Part shown: positions 54,562-63,920 of the stretch, one piece after another | Layout: each line of letters opens with the position of its first letter | How positions within the stretch are numbered: position 1 is the stretch's first letter | Origin: Chloroflexota bacterium | GTDB taxonomy: Bacteria > Chloroflexota > Ktedonobacteria > Ktedonobacterales > JADMIN01 | Direction: 5' to 3' | Length of the DNA: 64,000 bases | NCBI GenBank assembly: GCA_021323855.1 | Contig: JAJPKE010000010.1 | Coordinates: 151,188 to 215,187, forward strand | Made by a program: the position numbers and the translations under genes | The notes under the pieces: generated by a model | What the model saw: the letters and a program-made list of their open reading frames with translations, nothing else | Databases searched by the model: none | What the model was told of the DNA's origin: nothing

Positions 54562-55677
54562 CTACGGCTGCACCATCAGCTTGCCATCCTTCAAGAAGAG
54601 GATGTCATCTACGTAGACCTCGCCGCCGCCCGCTGGCTCGCGCAGGTCGCAGATCATATCCCAGTGCAGCGCGGAGACGTTCTTGCCGCCGGTTTCGGGA
54701 TAGCTGTTGCCCAACGCCATGTGGATGGTGCCGCCAATCTTCTCATCGTAGAGGATGTTGCGGATGCCCTGCGTGATGCCGAAGTTGTTGCCAAAGGCAA
54801 ACTCACCCAGGAAGCGCGCGCCGCCATCCAGTTCCAGCGCCGCATCCAGATAGCCTTGCCCCTGCCCGGCGGTCGCCTCCACCACCTTGCCCTTCTCGAA
54901 GGTCAGGCGGATATCCTGCACCAGATGCCCGCCGACGACGCTGGGCACGGTGAAGCGAATTGTCCCCTCGGCGCTGTCCTCGATGGGGCCGGTGAAGAAC
55001 TCGCCGCTGGGGAAGTTGCGCTTGCCGTCGCTATTGCGGAAGATGCGCCCGGCAATCGAGAGGCGCAGGTCCGTCTCCGGCCCGATGACATGCACGTGCT
55101 GCTTGTCGCGCAGCCAGTCCACATAGAATTGCTGCTGGCGGCCCAGTTCGCGCCAGCGTTCGGCGGGGTCTTCGCTGTTGAGGAAGCACGCCTCCGCAAC
55201 GAATTCCTCGAACTCCGCCAGCGACATCTCGGCGTCCTGCGCGTAGGCCTCGGTGGGATAGAGCGTGCCGCACCACTTCTCTTCTCCGGCGGCGGAGCGA
55301 CGGCTGCGTATCTGCATCAGTTCGCTCCAGGCGCGCTGGCGCATGCTGAGCCGCTCTTGTTTGACATTGGCGGTGCGGCGGGTGTTGGTTTCGGCGGCGA
55401 TCATCAGCCGGCAATCCACCTGCTCCGCCAGCAGCCGTTGCGCCGGATTGATCCAGGCGATCTGCTCGTCGCTGCCCTCGTCCAGCAGAATCCTATCGAG
55501 TTCGGTCAGCACAATCTGCGGGATCGGATTGCCGCCAGCGCGCAATGTCTCACGAAAGACTTCGGTGACGAGCGGCTCGGCGGCGGGCTGCGACATAATC
55601 AGCACCGTCTGCCCCGGTTGCACTTCCAGACAATAGTTGACCAGCGTTTTTGCCCAGCGGGAAATGCGTGGATCCAT
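54562..55677 (-). CDS. M29-family (AmpS/PepT-like) metalloaminopeptidase
   Basis: The protein has 371 residues, the usual length. M29 enzymes are two-metal aminopeptidases. The visible metal/active-site segments are NFPSGEFFTGPIEDSAEGTI (Glu), LGEFAFGNNFGITQ, YDEKIGGTIHMALGNSYPE (Glu/His), and ALHWDMICDLRE (His, Asp). The N-terminal part has VQPGQTVLIMSQPAAEPLV. It functions in the cytoplasm as a peptide-trimming enzyme. Convergent with purH; upstream is a 449-base repeat-filled stretch. Confidence 0.93.
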   Translation of the reverse strand: MDPRISRWAKTLVNYCLEVQPGQTVLIMSQPAAEPLVTEVFRETLRAGGNPIPQIVLTELDRILLDEGSDEQIAWINPAQRLLAEQVDCRLMIAAETNTRRTANVKQERLSMRQRAWSELMQIRSRRSAAGEEKWCGTLYPTEAYAQDAEMSLAEFEEFVAEACFLNSEDPAERWRELGRQQQFYVDWLRDKQHVHVIGPETDLRLSIAGRIFRNSDGKRNFPSGEFFTGPIEDSAEGTIRFTVPSVVGGHLVQDIRLTFEKGKVVEATAGQGQGYLDAALELDGGARFLGEFAFGNNFGITQGIRNILYDEKIGGTIHMALGNSYPETGGKNVSALHWDMICDLREPAGGGEVYVDDILFLKDGKLMVQP

Positions 55678-55710
55678 GTGATGTTATCCTGTTCTTGGAT
55701 ATCAACTGTC

Positions 55711-55806
55711 GCTCGCGGCACTGAAGTGCCAGCGCACGGACGATAGGCGGTTGAAACCGCGCCTGGATGGCTTTCAGCCGCAAAACCTGCCTCCGCAGGT
55801 TCGGCG
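55711..55806. repeat. Dispersed repeat block, copy 5
   Basis: ctcgcggcactgaagtgcc, ggcggttgaaaccgc, and a aaacctgc-N4-gcaggtt hairpin. Nearly the same order is found inside the PPDK-like gene at 31966-32030. Confidence 0.8.
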
Positions 55807-55820
55807 CAGGCCGCTTCTGC

Positions 55821-55932
55821 ACTCCCCTCTCCCGCGCACGGGGACCGCCGCCGCTCGTCTGAAGGACGAGAAGCAAACCATCGGTTTGCGGAGGCGGCGG
55901 GTGAGCGCAGCGGAGGGGCTGGGGGTGGGGGC
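55821..55932. repeat. REP copy split by a nested three-hairpin insertion
   Basis: A REP hairpin (ctcccctctcccgcgcacgggga ... ggaggggctgggggtggggg) is interrupted by ~60 bases. That insert forms CCGCCGCC (55845-55852) / GGCGGCGG (55893-55900), enclosing CTCGTC-N5-GACGAG (55854-55870) and GCAAACC-N3-GGTTTGC (55873-55889). Confidence 0.85.
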
Positions 55933-55937
55933 TTCCG

Positions 55938-56036
55938 GGTCCGCGCAGGCGGACTTCGCGGCAGCACGCCATCCAGCCGCGAGTTCATTCGCCAATTTCC
56001 GTACTCCGGCTGTTCACAGCCGAGAGCGCAGAAAAG
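55938..56036. repeat. Dispersed 'ggctgttcacagcc' repeat, copy 6
   Basis: gtccgcgcaggcggac and cggctgttcacagccg hairpins around a gcggcagcac...ccagccgc middle; a diverged family member. Confidence 0.7.
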
Positions 56037-56126
56037 CTGCTCTCTGATGGTTGGCCTGTTCACCTTGTACCGCACAGGGGCAGCCTGCGTCAATACGTCA
56101 CCTGGTGGCGCTCGATGCGCACAGTG

Positions 56127-57887
56127 CTACACGCCGCGCCGTTTGCGCTGCTCCGCGAAGAAGGCGAGCAGGTCGTCCACCGGCAGCGTATTGAGGACAT
56201 CATGCGGCGTGAGCCAGCCCTTGCGCGCGATGCCGACGCCGGTGCGGATGTTAAGCAGCCCCTCCGGTGTATGCGCATCCGGCGTGATGGGGATGCGCAC
56301 GCCGCGTTCGGTGGCATAGCGATGGAAGCGCCAGTCGAGGTCGAAGCGATGTGGGTCGCCGTTCAGTTCGATGGCGACGCCTAGTTCACCCGCGCGGTCT
56401 ATCACCGCCTCCAGGTCCGGCATATAGCCCTCGCGTTCCAGCAAGATGCGCCCGGTGGGATGGCCGAGAATCGAACAGTACGGGTTCTCGATGGCGCGGA
56501 TCAGCCGTTTGGTCTGCTCCTCCGGCGGCAACTGGAACTGGCTATGGATTGAGGCCACCACAAAGTCGAAGGTCGCCAGCGTCTTGTCGTCGTAGTCCAG
56601 CGAGCCATCTTTGAGGATGTCACACTCGGTGCCTTTGAGGATGCGGAACCGCCCGGCGTATTCTTCATTCAGCCGGTCAATCTCCTCGTGCTGGCGGCGC
56701 ACCGCGTCTTCCGTCAGGCCGTGCGCATAGACGGCGACCTTGCTATGGTCGCACATGCCCAGATAGTGCTTGCCCAATGCCATCGTCGCCTCGGCCATCT
56801 CGCGGATCGTCGCCTGCCCATCGCTCCAGGTGCTATGCACATGCAGGATGCCCTGCAAATCATCCTCGGTGACGAGCGTGGGTAGCTTGCCCTCGCGCGC
56901 CGCCTCGATCTCGCCGCGATTCTCCCGTAGCTCCGGCTCCACGAACGCCATGCCCAGCGCGCGGTACATATCCGCCTCATCGGCGCAGGGGATGAGTTGC
57001 TCGTCCTTGAAGATGCCGTACTCGTTGATCTTGATGCCGCGCGGATGCGCCCAGGTGCGCAGCGCCACGTTGTGTTCTTTGGATCCGGTGAAGTGGTGCA
57101 GCGCATAGGGATATTCGTTATCGAAGACCACGCGCAAATCCACGGCGATGCCGGAGCGCAGCACGACGCTGGTTTTGGTGCTGCCCTTGCCGGTGATGGA
57201 GCGCACCTGTGGCAGGTCCACCAGCGTATCCATAATCGGCATGCGGTCCTCGTCGCGGGCGACGCTGGCCACGATATCCATATCCTTCACCACTTCCTTG
57301 TGGCGGCGCAGGCTCCCCGCCACGCTCAGCCGCACCACCTGTGGCAGCGCCCGCAACGTCTCCGCAATCGCCGTGGCGTCGCGCGCCGCAATATCATAGC
57401 GATAGTGGTCCTGATGCTCGCTGAGGAATTGCAGCCCCTTGAGAATCTTCTCCTGGCTCTTGGCGCCAAAGCCGGGCAGCGTCGCCACCTGGCCGTTCTC
57501 ACAGGCCGCGCGCAGATCGTCCAGCGTCGCCACGCCGAGCGCATCGTGAATCTGGCGGATGCGCTTGGGGCCGAGGCCGGGGATACGCAGCATGTCGCGC
57601 AGTCCGGCGGGCACCTCCGCCAGCAGTTGCTCATGCAGCGCCATCTTGCCGGTCGTCACCAACTCGGTGATGCGCGCGGCGAGCGTCTTGCCTACGCCAG
57701 GGACGCTGCCAATTTTGCCGCTTTTCACGATCTCACCGATGTCGCCGTCGAGATTTTCAATGGCCCGCGCGGCGTTCTGATAGGCGCGCACCTCAAACTG
57801 GCTCACCCCAGTCAACTCTTGTAGATTTGCCACTTCTTCCAGAATAGCGGCAACCTGCCCCTTATCCAGCGTCTCCGGCGTAGCCAT
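56127..57887 (-). CDS. polX: PolX-type DNA polymerase/3'-5' exonuclease with PHP domain
   Basis: This 586-residue protein is typical. The N-terminal PolX part has helix-hairpin-helix motifs (VPGVGKTLAARITEL; IPGLGPKRIRQIHDAL; LPGFGAKSQEKIL) and the metal-binding DMDIVASVARDED. The C-terminal PHP domain has GILHVHSTWSDGQATI, MCDHSKVAVYAHG and the ending EINGDPHRFDLDWRF-type His/Asp ligands. It fills short gaps in base-excision repair and has exonuclease activity. Separate from the upstream gene by 120 bases containing a composite repeat. Confidence 0.95.
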   Translation of the reverse strand: MATPETLDKGQVAAILEEVANLQELTGVSQFEVRAYQNAARAIENLDGDIGEIVKSGKIGSVPGVGKTLAARITELVTTGKMALHEQLLAEVPAGLRDMLRIPGLGPKRIRQIHDALGVATLDDLRAACENGQVATLPGFGAKSQEKILKGLQFLSEHQDHYRYDIAARDATAIAETLRALPQVVRLSVAGSLRRHKEVVKDMDIVASVARDEDRMPIMDTLVDLPQVRSITGKGSTKTSVVLRSGIAVDLRVVFDNEYPYALHHFTGSKEHNVALRTWAHPRGIKINEYGIFKDEQLIPCADEADMYRALGMAFVEPELRENRGEIEAAREGKLPTLVTEDDLQGILHVHSTWSDGQATIREMAEATMALGKHYLGMCDHSKVAVYAHGLTEDAVRRQHEEIDRLNEEYAGRFRILKGTECDILKDGSLDYDDKTLATFDFVVASIHSQFQLPPEEQTKRLIRAIENPYCSILGHPTGRILLEREGYMPDLEAVIDRAGELGVAIELNGDPHRFDLDWRFHRYATERGVRIPITPDAHTPEGLLNIRTGVGIARKGWLTPHDVLNTLPVDDLLAFFAEQRKRRGV

Positions 57888-57918
57888 CTCTCACGGTCCT
57901 TTCGACCAACTGTGCTTC

Positions 57919-57980
57919 GTCCTCACCCCGGCCTACGGCCACCCCTCGCCTCGCAAGGAGAGAGGCTGGGGGTGAGGATA
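57919..57980. repeat. Composite REP hairpin upstream of polX
   Basis: cctcaccccggcctacggccacccctcgcctcgcaaggagagaggctgggggtgagga. The outer cctcacccc and ggggtgagg arms pair, with ggcctacggcc as an inner hairpin. Confidence 0.75.
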
Positions 57981-58007
57981 TCCGGCTCATCTTTTATCGT
58001 TCTTCTT

Positions 58008-58532
58008 TCAGTTCTCCAAATCGGTTGGCGCGGACTGCGTGGTCTCAGCCGGCCAGTTGGGCATCGGCACATGCGCCAGGTCGTAGAGCGGTGGCGCATG
58101 TGGCTGCAACTCGAACGGATGCAGCCCTTTCAGCTTCTTCGGCAGTTGTTTCTTGCAATCGAAATGCACCGCCAGCCAGCCGACCAACTCTTTCTCGATC
58201 AAGATCGCGTCCCAGGTGTCGGCGTCCGGCAGATCGTCCGCCTCGATCAGCAGCTTGCCGCAGTTGGCGCAGCGCACCATGCCATGCGTCACCGCTTCCT
58301 CGAACCAGCGATAGAGATAGTTGTTGAAGTCATCCAGTGTCATCTCGTGCAGGCGCATCCAGGGATAATGCAGGGAGTCGGGGTTGGGCGTCCAGACCCA
58401 ATCCTCATCGCGCGGGCCAAGCGCAATCAGCGGCGCACGCACCTCTTCGATGACATGCCCCTGCTCATCGCCCAGCACGCGGTAGCGCAGCAGCCCTTCG
58501 CGCTCGAACCACTCGGTCAATGCCTCGTCCAT
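58008..58532 (-). CDS. Unknown protein with a small Cys cluster
   Basis: The protein has 174 residues, AGAGG five bases before the ATG. The acidic N-terminal part (EALTEWFEREGLLRYRVLGD) is followed by RLHEMTLDDFNNYLYRWFEEAV, then CANCGKLLIEADDLPDAD and WLAVHFDCKKQLPKKLKG. The CxxC plus later His and Cys could bind zinc. The composition is soluble. I recognise no family, and it stands alone between repeats. Confidence 0.7.
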   Translation of the reverse strand: MDEALTEWFEREGLLRYRVLGDEQGHVIEEVRAPLIALGPRDEDWVWTPNPDSLHYPWMRLHEMTLDDFNNYLYRWFEEAVTHGMVRCANCGKLLIEADDLPDADTWDAILIEKELVGWLAVHFDCKKQLPKKLKGLHPFELQPHAPPLYDLAHVPMPNWPAETTQSAPTDLEN

Positions 58533-58879
58533 GTCATCCTCTCACCTGTTCGTGTGCTGGCAGTGAAACTCTTCCCAGCTGTCAACAGCCGGGGCACGCG
58601 CGATAAGGCTGAAGCCTCAGTGAGCGCGGCGGGGTTCATGGCTTCAGCCAAACTATCCCGTGCGTCGGCTTTTCAAAGCCGCGCGCCATACAGCCCTCCG
58701 GCCACTGTATCACCCCTCCTGTGGCATGGTCAAACGAACCGCATAGGGACAACTGTTCCTATGTTTTTACGGTGATGGGCACGCAAAATGCGTAGGTGTG
58801 TCACGGGTGAAGATGGAGGCGTAGGAGGCGCTTTTGCTCGCAAGCGTACCGGCAATCCGGTAAGAACGATTGGTGAGTG
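58533..58879. other. Gene-free stretch upstream of the Ser/Thr kinase
   Basis: These 347 bases carry the repeat at 58569-58687. After 58740 the sequence is unique, with no clear promoter for the kinase and only a weak ribosome binding site. Confidence 0.6.
58569..58687. repeat. Dispersed 'ggcttttcaaagcc' repeat, copy 7
   Basis: ggctgtcaacagcc-like end (cagctgtcaacagccg), aaggctgaagcct, ggcttcagcc, and cggcttttcaaagccgcg. Confidence 0.8.
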
Positions 58880-60064
58880 ATGGCAACGAATTTCGAGGGA
58901 GTGCTGCTCGCAGGACGCTACGAAGTTGTGCAGCATATTGCGACAGGAGGGATGTCCGTCGTCTATCGCGCCTGGGACCACCGCTTGCGCCGCCCGGTCG
59001 CCGTCAAGATGCTGCGCGACTCAGATCAGCTTGCCGTGACGCATATCGCGCGTTTCCGGCGCGAGGCCCGCACGGCGGCGCTACTCCATTCGCCGTTTGC
59101 CGTCGAATCCTATGATTTTTTCGAGGAGCAGGGACACTATTTCCTGGTGATGGAACTGGTAGAAGGGACGCATCTCAAGAATTACATCATCGCGCGTGGC
59201 CGGATGGCCGTGCCAGATGCTCTCTTGATCGCTGAGCAGGTGTGCGAGGCGCTGGCGGTGGCCCACGAGCATGGCTTCCTGCACCGCGACATCAAGCCGC
59301 AGAATATCCTGCTTGACCCCTCCGGCAACGCCAAGCTAGCCGACTTTGGTATCGTGCATGTCGCCGCCGCGCGCAGCCTGACCACTGATGGCATCGTGCT
59401 GGGAACTGCCGACTACATCTCACCGGAGCAGGCGCAGGGTCTGGAACTCGGCCCTACCACTGATATCTATTCGCTGGGTGTTGTGCTGTTCGAGATGCTG
59501 GCTGGTGTGTTGCCATTTACGGGCACCACGCCGCTGGCGGTGGCGATGCAGCACGCGACGCTGCCGCCGCCCTCGCTGCGGGCGCTGGCGCCCGAAACGC
59601 CGCGCAGCGTGGAGCGACTGATCCGCCGCGCGCTCGCCAAGAAGCCGGAGCAGCGGTTTCTTTCGGCGCGCGAGATGGGGCTGGCGCTACGCCAGGCGCG
59701 TGAGGCGGCGCAGGCGGACCTCGACCACACGCGCAGACGTTCCAGCGAGACGAGAACACGCGCTGACGATTGGCGTACACTTGCCGCACGGCTGCAACCG
59801 GGAGCCGGACCAGCCTATGCCATCTCCAGCGGGGGCGCGCTGCGCCGCACAGGCTCACCTGCGCCTGATACTTCTGGCAATACCCCGCGCGCTGGGAGGC
59901 GTCGCTCAGGCATGCGTGCTGCTGGGGAGATTGACTCGCATGGTTCGGCGGTGGCGCTGGCACGGCGACAATCAGCCGAATCGCGCGTTCTGCCGCTGCT
60001 CCTCCTGTTTGGTCTGGTGGTGATTCTTCTCATGTGCATTGTCTTCTTCCACATCTTGGGATAA
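58880..60064 (+). CDS. Membrane-anchored serine/threonine protein kinase
   Basis: The protein has ~394 residues from ATG 58880 (GTG 58877 is adjacent). It has all kinase motifs: glycine loop IATGGMSVVYRAWD, Lys in VAVKMLRD, HRD in FLHRDIKPQNILLD, DFG in ADFGIVH, and GTADYISPEQAQG. A ~100-residue Arg/Ser-rich juxtamembrane segment is followed by one membrane helix (LPLLLLFGLVVILLMCIVFF) near the C-terminus and no extracellular sensor domain. It probably phosphorylates cell-wall or division proteins, the partner signal being unknown. Confidence 0.93.
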   Translation: MATNFEGVLLAGRYEVVQHIATGGMSVVYRAWDHRLRRPVAVKMLRDSDQLAVTHIARFRREARTAALLHSPFAVESYDFFEEQGHYFLVMELVEGTHLKNYIIARGRMAVPDALLIAEQVCEALAVAHEHGFLHRDIKPQNILLDPSGNAKLADFGIVHVAAARSLTTDGIVLGTADYISPEQAQGLELGPTTDIYSLGVVLFEMLAGVLPFTGTTPLAVAMQHATLPPPSLRALAPETPRSVERLIRRALAKKPEQRFLSAREMGLALRQAREAAQADLDHTRRRSSETRTRADDWRTLAARLQPGAGPAYAISSGGALRRTGSPAPDTSGNTPRAGRRRSGMRAAGEIDSHGSAVALARRQSAESRVLPLLLLFGLVVILLMCIVFFHILG

Positions 60065-60250
60065 GCTATCTGGTGCAGTGGCGTAGGTCGGCGTTACCCT
60101 GCGTCTGCGCCAAGCGTTCCTGTTTAGGCAGAGAAGCCTGGACTCATCATGCGTTCACATGCGTGGTCGTGCGTTACAGCGCGATCTATCTTGTCATGTT
60201 TGTCATGTGGAATAAGCGGCTACCCTGTCATTGTGTGGAAGAAGGCGGTG

Positions 60251-60646
60251 ATGTTCATGCAGCGAGAACGTATTGCAACGGATGGCGCTCCAGCGGCCAT
60301 CGGCCCGTATAGCCAGGCCATCGCCAGTGGCCAGTTGATCTTTGCCTCCGGCCAGGTGGCGCTGGAACCGGCGAGCGGGCAACTCGTGGAGGGCGATGTG
60401 CAGGCGCAGACCCGCCGCGCGCTGGAAAATCTCTCCGCCGTTCTCCAGGCAGCCGGTAGTTCGTTGGGGCAGGTGGTCAAGACGACCGTGTTCCTTACCA
60501 CAATGGACAATTTTACGCCAATGAACGAGGTCTACGCCGGCTTCTTCCCCAATGACCCGCCAGCGCGCTCAACGGTGGCTGTGGCGGCGCTGCCCAAAGG
60601 TGCGTTGGTAGAGGTGGAAGCCATTGCCATTCGCGCAGGTGAGTAG
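60251..60646 (+). CDS. ridA: RidA (YjgF) enamine/imine deaminase
   Basis: The protein has ~131 residues from ATG 60251 (AAGG five bases upstream; ATG 60257 is equally possible). RidA hydrolyses reactive enamines and imines formed by pyridoxal-phosphate enzymes. Motifs are DGAPAAIGPYSQAIASG, IFASGQVALEP, VVKTTVFLTTMDNF and the active Arg in PPARSTVAVAALPKGALVEV. Length and sequence are standard. It stands alone, with nothing in the neighbourhood to explain its target. Confidence 0.93.
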   Translation: MFMQRERIATDGAPAAIGPYSQAIASGQLIFASGQVALEPASGQLVEGDVQAQTRRALENLSAVLQAAGSSLGQVVKTTVFLTTMDNFTPMNEVYAGFFPNDPPARSTVAVAALPKGALVEVEAIAIRAGE

Positions 60647-60892
60647 CAGGCGGATAGTGTGAGAGCATCTGCCCACTTCTCCCAGGGTGAGTAGTCCTTT
60701 CGCCGGTGCGCTTGCGGCTGCGCCAGCCAATCTGCTACTATTCGATGCACCCGTACACGTGTTCGATAGGCCGCCCGCTTATTGGAACGTGCAGCATTGC
60801 CTTTCGCTGAACGCATCAGCTTCCGTCAGCTTCGACAGACACATCTGGCTTGATCGCTCGTTCTCGTTCTCTCGTTTTAGACAGGCAGTTTC

Positions 60893-62815
60893 GTGAGCAA
60901 CGCATACGCACACGTCTGGCGCGCCGCCCAGGAGCGGCTGCGACAAGAGATGACCCGCGCGCAATTCGACACCTGGCTGCGTGGCACATGGCTGGCGGAA
61001 GAACGCGACGGCGTGACGGTGCTGTGCGTGCGCACGACCTTTGCTAAAGAACTGCTCGAAACACGCTTCCGCGAGCGCATCGAGGCGGCAATCGCCGGCG
61101 TCACCGGGCGGCCATGCGCGCTGCTGTTGCAGGTTGCTGCCGGTGAGCCGGAAACGCAGGCGGGCGATGTTGAAGCGAATACCGCATCTTCGTCCAATGG
61201 GCGGCGCTATCCGCAGCAGGCACACCTGCGGCGGCACAGCCGCGCCAGCGAAATGAGCGGACCAACACTCTTCGATGAGTTAGACGGCGCGGACGCAGAA
61301 GATAACGATGCGCCAACTCCGCGCGCTATTCCCGCGCCGCTGCCAGAGCGAGAACGCGCGCAAGCCGTCGTGCAGCCACGCCGCTCCACACAGGTGACGC
61401 AGGTGGCTGGCGTGGGCAGATGGGATGCAGGCATCGCGCAGTCACGGCAAGCGGAGCCATCCATCGTTGCCAGCGTTGCTGCTACAAGCGGAGCGGACGA
61501 CGAAGACGACTGGGATGACGCAGACCGTAGTGGTAGCACTGGTGGCATACGTGGCGCAAATCGTGGACATCAGGTGAATCGTGTGGATGGTGGGCAGCCG
61601 GTACAGCGGCAGGGGCTACGCGGCCAGAGAGATGAGGCGAGTATCATGAACGGGCAGGTCAACCGCGATGACGATGACCAGGGCATCGGTTCATCTGATG
61701 AGCCGGGAGCCATTGACGCTTCATCCGCTCGCCCACCGCTTTGGAACGATCTGGCGACCGGCGACGCCGACCACTCCGCGCCGAATATGCAGATTGCGCC
61801 GCCACGGCTCAACCCGCGCTATACCTTCTCGACCTTCATCGTCGGCAGCGGCAACCAGCTTGCGCACGCCGCCTCACAGGCTGTGGCGGATACGCCCGGC
61901 AGAGCCTATAATCCGCTGTTCCTCTACGGCGGCGTGGGGCTGGGCAAAACGCACCTGTTGCATGCCATCGGCCACACGGCGCTGGCACGCAACCTCATCG
62001 TTCTTTATGTCTCATCCGAGACGTTCACCAACGAGATTGTCAACGCCATTCGCTATCGCACGACCGAGGAGTTCCGCGCTAAATATCGCTCGGTGGATGT
62101 GCTGCTGGTGGACGACATCCAGTTCATCGCTGGCAAGGACTCGACGGAAGAAGAGTTTTTCCATACCTTCAACAGTCTCTATGAGTCCAGCAAACAGATC
62201 GTGATATGCAGCGACCGCCCGCCGAAAGCGATTGTCAGCCTGGAAGAACGATTGCGTTCGCGTTTCGAGTGGGGGCTGATTGCGGACATTCAGCCGCCGG
62301 ACCTGGAGACGCGCGTGGCAATTCTGCGGGCGAAGTCCGATGTGATGGGCCGCCATGTGCCGGATGAGGTAATTGATTATCTGGCGAGCCGTGTGCAGAG
62401 CAACATCCGCGAACTGGAAGGCAGCTTCAACCGGCTGCTGGCGATGACACAGCTTCAGGGGCTACCATTGACGTTGGAGACGGCGAAAGCGGCGCTGAAC
62501 AATCTCGCCAGCGATGGCCACCAGAAGCGCGTCAGCATAGACGAGATTCTCGATGCGGTCTCTGAATACTACCGCATCCCGCGCGAGGACCTCTGCGGCA
62601 AACAGCGCGACAAGCATATCGTCGTGCCGCGCCAGGTGGCGATGTTTCTGATGCGCCAGGAAACTCAGGCGTCGCTCCTGGAGATCGGGCATGCGCTCGG
62701 TGGGCGCGACCATAGCACGGTGCTGCATGGCTGCGAGAAGATTGCGCGCGAGGTGAACGACAACACGACGCTGCGCAAAGAAGTCAACGCCATTCGCCAG
62801 CAATTGCTTGGCTAG
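60893..62815 (+). CDS. dnaA: Chromosomal replication initiator DnaA with very long linker
   Basis: The protein has 640 residues from GTG 60893, much longer than the usual 440-520. Domain I (1-~85) is normal. Domain II is a very long, disordered, Asp/Arg/Gly-rich linker (~85-300). Domain III has Walker [17 protein letters not shown] and Walker [25 protein letters not shown]; domain IV ends with [12 protein letters not shown] and [16 protein letters not shown]. It opens oriC. No oriC (TTATCCACA box cluster) was seen near it in this window. Confidence 0.97.
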   Translation: MSNAYAHVWRAAQERLRQEMTRAQFDTWLRGTWLAEERDGVTVLCVRTTFAKELLETRFRERIEAAIAGVTGRPCALLLQVAAGEPETQAGDVEANTASSSNGRRYPQQAHLRRHSRASEMSGPTLFDELDGADAEDNDAPTPRAIPAPLPERERAQAVVQPRRSTQVTQVAGVGRWDAGIAQSRQAEPSIVASVAATSGADDEDDWDDADRSGSTGGIRGANRGHQVNRVDGGQPVQRQGLRGQRDEASIMNGQVNRDDDDQGIGSSDEPGAIDASSARPPLWNDLATGDADHSAPNMQIAPPRLNPRYTFSTFIVGSGNQLAHAASQAVADTPGRAYNPLFLYGGVGLGKTHLLHAIGHTALARNLIVLYVSSETFTNEIVNAIRYRTTEEFRAKYRSVDVLLVDDIQFIAGKDSTEEEFFHTFNSLYESSKQIVICSDRPPKAIVSLEERLRSRFEWGLIADIQPPDLETRVAILRAKSDVMGRHVPDEVIDYLASRVQSNIRELEGSFNRLLAMTQLQGLPLTLETAKAALNNLASDGHQKRVSIDEILDAVSEYYRIPREDLCGKQRDKHIVVPRQVAMFLMRQETQASLLEIGHALGGRDHSTVLHGCEKIAREVNDNTTLRKEVNAIRQQLLG

Positions 62816-62850
62816 TGGTGGTTAGCATTGGATAGAAACGGTGTTCGCTA

Positions 62851-63663
62851 ATGAGGGATTTTCGCGCCTATCTGCTGGACCTGGATGGCGTAGTCTATCG
62901 CGGCGAGCAGGTGCTTCCCGGCGCGCGTGAGCTGGTGGAATGGCTGGATGCCAGCGGCAGAAAGACGCTCTATCTCTCCAACAACTCGATAGCGACGCCG
63001 CAGGAGGTTACGGCGAAACTGGCGCGACTGGGCATGCCGCGTCCCGAAGGGCGCGTGCTGACGGCGGGCTACGCGGCGGCGCAGGCGTTGGCGCAACGCT
63101 TTCCTGGTGGGCGCGTCTTTGTGCTGGGTCTGCCGCCGGTCGAGCGCATGATCGAGGAGGCCGGGCTGCATGCCGTCTGGAGCGAACGCGAGGATGAGCA
63201 AATCCCTGATGCCGTGCTGTCTGCGCTGGACCGCAATCTGACCTATGACCGGCTCAAGCGCGCGCTGCATGCGATTCTCGGCGGCGCGGCATTCTATGCA
63301 GTCAACCGCGACCCACGCCTGCCGATGGAGCATGGCGTCTTCGATCCTGGCACCGGCTCGATCACGGCGGCGCTGGAATATGCCAGCGGCCAGCAGGCGC
63401 AGATCATCGGCAAGCCAGCCCCAGCTATCGCGCAGCAGGCGATGCGGCTGCTCGGCGTCTCGCCGGAGGAGACGCTAATGGTTGGCGATGGGCTGGACCT
63501 CGATATCGTCGCCGGGCACGCCGCCAACGTCACCACGGCGCTCGTCCTCACCGGCCTGACTACGCAGCAGCAGGCGGACGTCGCCACCGGCGACCGCAAG
63601 CCTGACCTCATCTTCCCCGACCTCAACGCGCTCCTCGATGTCGCAAAGGCCGCCGCGTACTGA
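62851..63663 (+). CDS. NagD/PGP-type HAD phosphatase
   Basis: The protein has 270 residues. HAD superfamily, subclass IIA. Motif I is AYLLDLDGVVYRG (Asp nucleophile), the substrate segment is KTLYLSNNSIATPQEV, Lys is in IIGKPAPAI, and motif IV is MVGDGLDLDIVAG. NagD-type enzymes dephosphorylate small sugars and nucleotides, such as phosphoglycolate and UMP. It begins 35 bases after dnaA. The substrate is not predictable. Confidence 0.93.
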   Translation: MRDFRAYLLDLDGVVYRGEQVLPGARELVEWLDASGRKTLYLSNNSIATPQEVTAKLARLGMPRPEGRVLTAGYAAAQALAQRFPGGRVFVLGLPPVERMIEEAGLHAVWSEREDEQIPDAVLSALDRNLTYDRLKRALHAILGGAAFYAVNRDPRLPMEHGVFDPGTGSITAALEYASGQQAQIIGKPAPAIAQQAMRLLGVSPEETLMVGDGLDLDIVAGHAANVTTALVLTGLTTQQQADVATGDRKPDLIFPDLNALLDVAKAAAY

Positions 63664-63683
63664 TACTGTTGTGGAGGTGGCCC

Positions 63684-63920
63684 ATGCTGGACGCGCAAAT
63701 TATCATCGAGCAGGTGCGTGCTGGAATAGCACCCAAAAGCTGGCTAGTATACAGAGCTAAGAGAAGTGCCGTCTTTTTCATGCCAACGCTTTATCTCTTA
63801 TCCGCCGCAATTGGAGAGGGAAAGTCGGTCTTTGACTTGATATCTGACTTTATGACCCCTGGTAAGAATACATCGTGGTACATAATTCCAAATCTAGGTT
63901 CTGTTGACATTTTACCGTAA
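63684..63920 (+). pseudogene. Small gene probably truncated by an IS5-family insertion
   Basis: The frame starts at ATG 63684 with GGAGG six bases upstream and reads about 70 residues (MLDAQIIIEQVRAG, then APKSWLVYRAKRSAVFF). At about 63895 it runs into the end of an insertion element, and the last codons and stop belong to the element. The composition is AT-richer than the neighbours. I recognise no domain. The original gene would have continued beyond the element. Confidence 0.65.

Larger units (their letters stand above)
55678..56126. other. Gene-free stretch filled with repeats
   Basis: Contains a 'ggcttttcaaagcc'-family block (55711-55806), a split REP with a nested structure (55821-55932), and another block (55938-56036). 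The remaining ~90 bases show no gene. Both flanking genes are on the minus strand. Confidence 0.75.

Noticed and set aside
54445..55746. 433-codon plus-strand frame opposite the M29 aminopeptidase gene
   Set aside because: It mirrors a complete M29 gene and begins in dispersed repeats. No recognisable domain.
60647..60892. Possible oriC upstream of dnaA
   Set aside because: No TTATCCACA-type boxes or AT-rich unwinding element are visible in the 246 bases before dnaA or just after it.
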